Assembly (NCBI GenBank): GCA_913776675.1
Contig: CAJYRE010000090.1
Location: 1-9,586 of the forward strand
DNA: 9,586 nt
From: Rhizobiaceae bacterium
GTDB taxonomy: Bacteria > Pseudomonadota > Alphaproteobacteria > Rhizobiales > Rhizobiaceae
Direction: 5' to 3'
Position numbers and translations under genes: made by a program. Shown here piece by piece: positions 6,487 to 9,586 of this stretch (positions within the stretch are counted from its first letter, which is position 1; each line of letters begins with the position of its first letter). The notes below the pieces were generated by a model. The model made no database searches. It was given only the letters and a program-made list of their open reading frames with translations, and was not told the DNA's origin.

Positions 6487-7112
6487 CAGAAATAGGCTCC
6501 TCTGGTACGCAACGGTGCGCGTTGCTGGCCTCTGGCTGCTTTGTAGGCGAACCGGTCAAGTTCGGTTGAAAACCATTGCTGGTGCGCCAGGCCAAGCTGG
6601 GGGTTGGGAGAATTGGGGTCCGTCAGGATCGACGCAGCCGCACCGCGTCCAATCAGCTCATAATATTCATCGAGCAGGAATCGCGGCAGGTTTAGCGCGC
6701 TGCGCGATGGTTTCAGCACCAGTTGCAGGCTTAAAGTGCCAGAGGCCAGCGGATAGATGGTGAGCGTGTTCGGCTCGATCTGGGTGATGTAGCGGGCTGA
6801 GTTGACTTCTTCGCTCTCAAGGTTCCAGCGTGGATAGGTCTTGTTGAGCCACGTCACTGTAACAGGCTTCAGCTCCCGGCCATCAAGAAGGGCGGCTTCA
6901 ATGAACACAATGTCGGCGTCAGGGATTGTGCAGACGCTTTGGCATGCGGGTGCTGTGATGGTCATTTGATCAGGCTCACGCCAGATGCGCCCGCGTTCAC
7001 ACACCTCACGCGCGGCATTGATAATAGCACGATAGGCCACAGGGTCGCTGGTGTTGGGTGCCCAACGCAATGCTTCGGGCAGGAAATCGTCAATATCGAT
7101 CATTGCGGCCAT
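6486..7112 (-). CDS. Phage head-tail connector-like protein
   Basis: This 208-residue protein opens with IDIDDFLPEALRWAPNTSDP (5-24), followed by an Ala-rich helix ending CERGRIWREP (38-47). A strand region with LLDGRELKPVTVTWLN (75-90), YITQIEPNTLTIYPLASGTL (108-127) and LVLKPSR (131-137) follows, then a helix YYELIGRGAAASILTDPNSP (150-169) and a basic C-terminus. Helix, 'y.i......l.lyP' strands and a late 'i..GA...Ll..p..P' helix is a pattern I associate with phage adaptor and connector proteins encoded between head and fibre genes. The gene follows another adaptor gene, which agrees. It probably helps form the neck between portal and tail. Start 7112 has GGAGGT five bases upstream and overlaps the preceding TGA by one base. 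A later in-frame ATG (7103) is less well placed. Confidence 0.6.
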   Translation of the reverse strand: MAAMIDIDDFLPEALRWAPNTSDPVAYRAIINAAREVCERGRIWREPDQMTITAPACQSVCTIPDADIVFIEAALLDGRELKPVTVTWLNKTYPRWNLESEEVNSARYITQIEPNTLTIYPLASGTLSLQLVLKPSRSALNLPRFLLDEYYELIGRGAAASILTDPNSPNPQLGLAHQQWFSTELDRFAYKAARGQQRAPLRTRGAYF

Positions 7113-7801
7113 CAGCCACCTCCTGCCTTGCCAGAGGTGCTTTGAGCTTGTGCCTGATAGCCAAGGAACCCAGCGAAGGCCTGAAAATGCAGGGTCGCCC
7201 GTGCAGGCGCACCAGCGGTGTCTTCCTTCAGATTGGCGCGATAAAGGATATAATCCATCAACGCCCCGTCATATTGCTCATGCAAGCCGATCTCGATGTT
7301 CCAAGACGCCAGTACGTCAGGCTCACCGGAGAGACGGCTGGCAATACTTTCAGGGAGGATAGACACAGCGGCCAAGACTTTGCCGGTGCCGTCATTGCCG
7401 GGGAAAACATAAAATTCATCGGGGAGCGCCGGATCATGCACATACTGCCGCACTTCGCGCCGGAACGGTACATACCCGGCGTCATGCCAGCGAGGCTCAT
7501 TGCTATCCAGTTCAGAGCGGGTTGTTGGCCGAATAGCGCGGCCAGCAGAGCCGTTTGATCCGCCAGCATTTCGCATAATATCGAGCAATTGCACGATCCG
7601 CAAATCGGCCGGCAAGGTTTGCCTGGTACCGCGCACCAAGGACAACTCGACTTGGCGCGACGACGCCGACGGTTTGACAGACACAAGCGTCTTAACGCCT
7701 TCATCCAGCCACTCGGCCAGCTCATGGAGCGACCAACGAGCAAAATCCTCATCGAACAGCAGGCCGGATGCGCGTTTAAAAACGGCAGATGCGAAGGTCA
7801 T
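7112..7801 (-). CDS. Phage adaptor protein, DUF6682-type
   Basis: The 229-residue product matches the layout of the DUF6682 phage adaptor family. It has an N-terminal helix pair containing RWSLHELAEWLDEGVKTLVS (22-41) with the 'lkP.A' turn (43-46), then GTRQTLPADLRIVQLLDIMR (58-77), LDSNEPRWH (98-106), VRQYVHDPALPDEFYVFPG (117-135) and the late helix YDGALMDYILYRANLKEDT (177-195). The 'LD...P.Wh', 'Yv.Dp..P..FyvfP' and 'l.dYiLYRa..K' segments are the diagnostic ones. The family occurs next to N4-type capsid genes in short-tailed phages and is thought to sit under the portal. The ATG at 7801 overlaps the preceding gene's TGA by four bases, with AGGAAGG seven bases upstream. The end is Gly-rich (SGKAGGG). 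The gene is a single intact frame. Confidence 0.8.
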   Translation of the reverse strand: MTFASAVFKRASGLLFDEDFARWSLHELAEWLDEGVKTLVSVKPSASSRQVELSLVRGTRQTLPADLRIVQLLDIMRNAGGSNGSAGRAIRPTTRSELDSNEPRWHDAGYVPFRREVRQYVHDPALPDEFYVFPGNDGTGKVLAAVSILPESIASRLSGEPDVLASWNIEIGLHEQYDGALMDYILYRANLKEDTAGAPARATLHFQAFAGFLGYQAQAQSTSGKAGGG

Positions 7802-8292
7802 TTGATGGCCTTCCTCTGGGTTTTAGGCACCGGCTCATCTTGCTGGGCTTGTGGTTTCTCTGCTTCGTCCTTTGCAAGCAGTTCCAACGCCTCGGCCCTG
7901 CCCTCCTCCTTGGCTTTTTGAAGCTCGGAGGAATGAGCATCCAAAAGCTTTTGCAGTTCAAGCGCGTGAGCGTCGGCCTGTGCCTTCATGTTTTTGGCGT
8001 GGGCTTCTTCTTGTTCCGATAGAGATTTGGAATGCTCCGCCGCCAACGCTTCCAGTTCGCCTTGGTGCTTCTCACGCATTTCCTGAAAGTCAGCCTCGGT
8101 AAACGTACCAGTGCTGCCTGTTTCAGGCTGGTCATCTGGGACTTTGCGGTAGTGCTCGACAGAAAGAATAACTTCAATGTCAGCAAGTGAATTGACGTCT
8201 GCAACGAAACGACCTTCACCATCTGGGTCGAACTTATATTTTCGACCATTCACATTCTGTTCGGAAGAGCCAAGTAGGCACTCAATCTTCAT
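7798..8292 (-). CDS. Phage coiled-coil protein with hendecad repeats
   Basis: I do not recognise a named family. The 164-residue product has two parts. Residues 1-50 look like a small compact domain: a strand KIECLLG, then NGRKYKFDPDGEGRFVADVN (15-34) and SLADIEVILSVEHYRK (35-50), an arrangement seen in small phage proteins near head genes. After an acidic Pro/Gly/Thr linker (51-65), residues 66-143 are a continuous charged helix with an 11-residue periodicity, followed by a Gln/Pro-rich and basic tail ending KTQRKAIK. No membrane segment or signal peptide is visible. The ATG at 8292 has GGAG seven bases upstream, immediately after the T run of a terminator, so its expression depends on read-through. 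Scaffolding genes normally precede the capsid gene, so a scaffold role is possible but not favoured; a minor head or ejected protein is equally likely. Confidence 0.72.
   Translation of the reverse strand: MKIECLLGSSEQNVNGRKYKFDPDGEGRFVADVNSLADIEVILSVEHYRKVPDDQPETGSTGTFTEADFQEMREKHQGELEALAAEHSKSLSEQEEAHAKNMKAQADAHALELQKLLDAHSSELQKAKEEGRAEALELLAKDEAEKPQAQQDEPVPKTQRKAIK
7909..8073 (-). repeat. Five-copy 11-residue (hendecad) coding repeat
   Basis: Residues 74-128 of the coiled-coil protein contain histidine at positions 76, 87, 98, 109 and 120, exactly 11 apart. The two best copies are DAHALELQK (107-115) and DAHSSELQK (118-126); Ala or Glu usually precedes each His. The codons have diverged between copies, so this is a protein-level rather than a DNA-level repeat. 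An 11-residue period favours a straight or slightly right-handed coiled coil. Confidence 0.75.
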
Positions 8293-8303
8293 GTCACGTC
8301 TCC

Positions 8304-8343
8304 AAAAAAAGCCAGAGCTTCCGAGGAAACTCCAAGCTCTTGC
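8304..8343 (-). terminator. Intrinsic terminator after the capsid-associated gene
   Basis: Reading on the minus strand, a 7-bp stem (AGAGCTT with AAGCTCT) has an inner 3-bp GAG/CTC pairing closing a TTTC loop. It is extended outside an A-G mismatch by two further G-C pairs and followed at once by seven T residues (8310-8304). The ribosome site of the next gene begins directly after the T run. Since genes downstream continue in the same direction with no visible promoter, this probably acts as a partial terminator that keeps capsid transcripts in excess. Confidence 0.8.
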
Positions 8344-8356
8344 GTTGCGAGGAAAA

Positions 8357-8818
8357 TCAGGCCGTCGCGTAGGTTACGGTGATGCCGATCTCACCAACTT
8401 TGAACGTGGCTGCGGCTGCGGAGAATTTAACGCCGATCAACCTGTCGCGCTGCTGCGGCGCGACACGAAAAGCGGCTGGAGTATCGGGCCGTTTGATACC
8501 GCCGCTTTGGACGACTGTGGAAACGTCAAATAGGACAGTTTCCATATCCCGCCCGGTATCGCTGCCATCAGGAGTGCCAGTGAGCAAGCCAACTGAGCCA
8601 GCGAGAGTTTTTGCAGAGCCGGAGTCGAGACTGTCAGCGTCTACAACAAAATCAATGATCCGGCAGCCGCTGGGAAGAATGCCGATTGCAGCAATATCAC
8701 CAACGGCGGGCGCAACGAGTAAAGCAGTTGAAACGCGAGTCGCTACACATGCGCCAGCAGTTTCTGGATAAGGATATGCAACGTATCCCTTGGTTACATC
8801 ATTTTTGATTACAGTCAT
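8357..8818 (-). CDS. Small capsid-associated protein, possible head decoration protein
   Basis: The 153-residue product follows the major capsid gene and precedes a terminator, so the two form a high-expression pair. It appears all-beta. The clearest stretch is APAVGDIAAIGILPSGCRII (36-55), then DFVVDADSLDSGSA (56-69) and VGLLTG (76-81), the 'gD.v.l..lPaG..vvd..v..d.lD.g.s' pattern I associate with small proteins encoded after N4-type capsid genes. The end is a strand GEIGITVTYATA (142-153). No catalytic motif is seen. The ATG at 8818 has AGGA seven bases upstream. Gene order and small size suggest a protein that binds the capsid exterior or a vertex, but no direct sequence feature proves decoration; it may instead be another minor virion protein. 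Confidence 0.6.
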   Translation of the reverse strand: MTVIKNDVTKGYVAYPYPETAGACVATRVSTALLVAPAVGDIAAIGILPSGCRIIDFVVDADSLDSGSAKTLAGSVGLLTGTPDGSDTGRDMETVLFDVSTVVQSGGIKRPDTPAAFRVAPQQRDRLIGVKFSAAAATFKVGEIGITVTYATA

Positions 8819-8853
8819 TGGAGCGTCCTGTCTTTGGAAGGAGTTGTGACGAG

Positions 8854-8875
8854 GCAGCGACCATCAGGCCGCTGC
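8854..8875 (-). other. Stem-loop around the major capsid stop codon
   Basis: A 6-bp GCAGCG/CGCTGC stem, an internal mismatch and a further 2-bp CC/GG pairing close a 4-base loop, TGAT on the mRNA strand, that contains the capsid TGA (8864-8866). No T run follows. It resembles the sheath stop-codon hairpin in placement. A role in message 3'-end stability is a guess. Confidence 0.45.
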
Positions 8876-9586
8876 ACTTGGGTCTTTCGCGTAGGTATCC
8901 AAAGCCATGGTGCCAAAGTCGCGGCCATTAAAGCGCGTTTTCTTGAGCCCGAAAATCAAGCCGCCAGCAATTTCCAACTTGTTGCCATGGTCCTTGGTTT
9001 CTTCCGTCCACTGGAAGCGGAAACCGCCAGACGCACCAAAAGCAACCACACCAGCCTGCCGACCGAGAAAGAGTGCTCGTGAGGCGGGCTGTTTGCCGTC
9101 AGACCCGTAATTGTTGAAGCGGATGACATCTTCATGGCTGTGCAACACGACATTGTTGATCATGCCTGCGCCGCCGGTGAAGATCGGGTTCTTTCGCCCT
9201 TCCGCCGTGGTGGCTGCCTTTTGGATATCTAGCCAGCCTTCTTTGTCCTTTACACGGATGTCGTGCAACTGGAATGGAGACATCACGCAAACATAATGCT
9301 TTGCGCCATCAATGTTGATCGGCAACATCTGTGCGCTATCCGGTGAGGTGGCTGACATCATTGTCGCCTTCACCGCGGCCCGCTCAATCAGCTCACGAGA
9401 CATTGTGTCGTCGCTGGTCAACGTATCCTTGCTGTTTGCATCGCCCCCGAACATCTGGTGGTCAGGATCGGGTGCCTGAATTGCATTGCCTGCATGGCCT
9501 GTCCAGGTGGGGGATTCAATGTAGTTTTCATTGCTGCCACGCGCGCCAGAAAGGTAGATGAAGATCATCTGGGCGATAAATTTTGA
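8864..9586 (-). CDS. Major capsid protein, N4-gp56 type (5' end outside window)
   Basis: The frame stays open from the TGA at 8864-8866 to the right window edge. The 240 visible residues are the C-terminal part; an internal ATG at 9568 is not the true start, because SKFIAQ continues in frame upstream and the family is longer. The protein would form the icosahedral shell. Family landmarks, numbered from the edge: IYLSGARG (10-17), AKHYVCVMSPFQLHDIR (95-111), NPIFTGGAGMINNVVLHSHE (133-152), RALFLGRQAGVVAFGASG (170-187) and the ending DHGNKLEIAGGLIFGLKKTR (199-218) then FNGRDFGTMALDTYA (219-233). The 'P...Gg.G...nvvlh', 'LGrQA' and 'fnG.DfG..a.dtya' segments are typical of the N4-gp56 capsid family. 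A hairpin surrounds the stop codon, and a 45-base spacer precedes the next gene. Confidence 0.88.
   Translation of the reverse strand, partial: SKFIAQMIFIYLSGARGSNENYIESPTWTGHAGNAIQAPDPDHQMFGGDANSKDTLTSDDTMSRELIERAAVKATMMSATSPDSAQMLPINIDGAKHYVCVMSPFQLHDIRVKDKEGWLDIQKAATTAEGRKNPIFTGGAGMINNVVLHSHEDVIRFNNYGSDGKQPASRALFLGRQAGVVAFGASGGFRFQWTEETKDHGNKLEIAGGLIFGLKKTRFNGRDFGTMALDTYAKDPSAAA

Noticed and set aside
8379..8771. 130-codon open frame on the plus strand
   Set aside because: It is fully antisense to the capsid-associated gene, and its composition follows from the Ala/Gly-rich codons of that gene.
9566..9568. ATG at 9568 as the capsid gene start
   Set aside because: The frame is open upstream to the window edge, no ribosome site precedes this ATG, and the capsid family is considerably longer than the 234 residues it would give.

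Overview
The window is a virion-structure block of a tailed phage, most likely a prophage of an alphaproteobacterium. The host guess rests only on moderate GC and overall protein flavour, so it is weak. Every supported gene lies on the minus strand, so the transcript reads from base 9586 towards base 1. Both window edges cut genes: the major capsid gene enters at the right edge without its start, and the tape measure gene leaves at the left edge without its end.

In reading order, the head part holds an N4-gp56-type major capsid protein (8864-9586, partial), a small capsid-associated protein (8357-8818), an intrinsic terminator (8304-8343), a coiled-coil protein with an 11-residue repeat (7798-8292), a DUF6682-type adaptor (7112-7801) and a second connector-like protein (6486-7112). 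A fibre part follows: a Gp80-like protein (6070-6486), an arginine-rich protein (5561-6073), a small fibre-tail adaptor (5280-5561), a tail fibre (4216-5280) and a DUF4376 protein (3511-4206). After a 106-base gap comes a contractile-tail part: sheath (2169-3404), tube (1606-2115), assembly chaperone (1215-1604) and tape measure (1-1201, partial).

The genes are packed tightly. From 8292 down to 4216 consecutive genes overlap by 1 or 4 bases, and four of these junctions share the string CTGATGGC, which points to translational coupling. Real spacers occur only after the capsid gene, the capsid-associated gene, the DUF4376 gene and the sheath gene. Each of these spacers or its flanking stop codon carries an inverted repeat, and the one after the capsid-associated gene is a convincing terminator. 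This looks like a means of lowering expression downstream of proteins needed in many copies.

The main point of interest is the gene mixture. Head and fibre genes of kinds usually met in short-tailed (N4-like) phages are joined directly to a P2/Mu-type contractile tail, with the fibre cassette placed between head and sheath rather than after the baseplate genes. No defence system, CRISPR array, tRNA, insertion sequence or attachment site was found.
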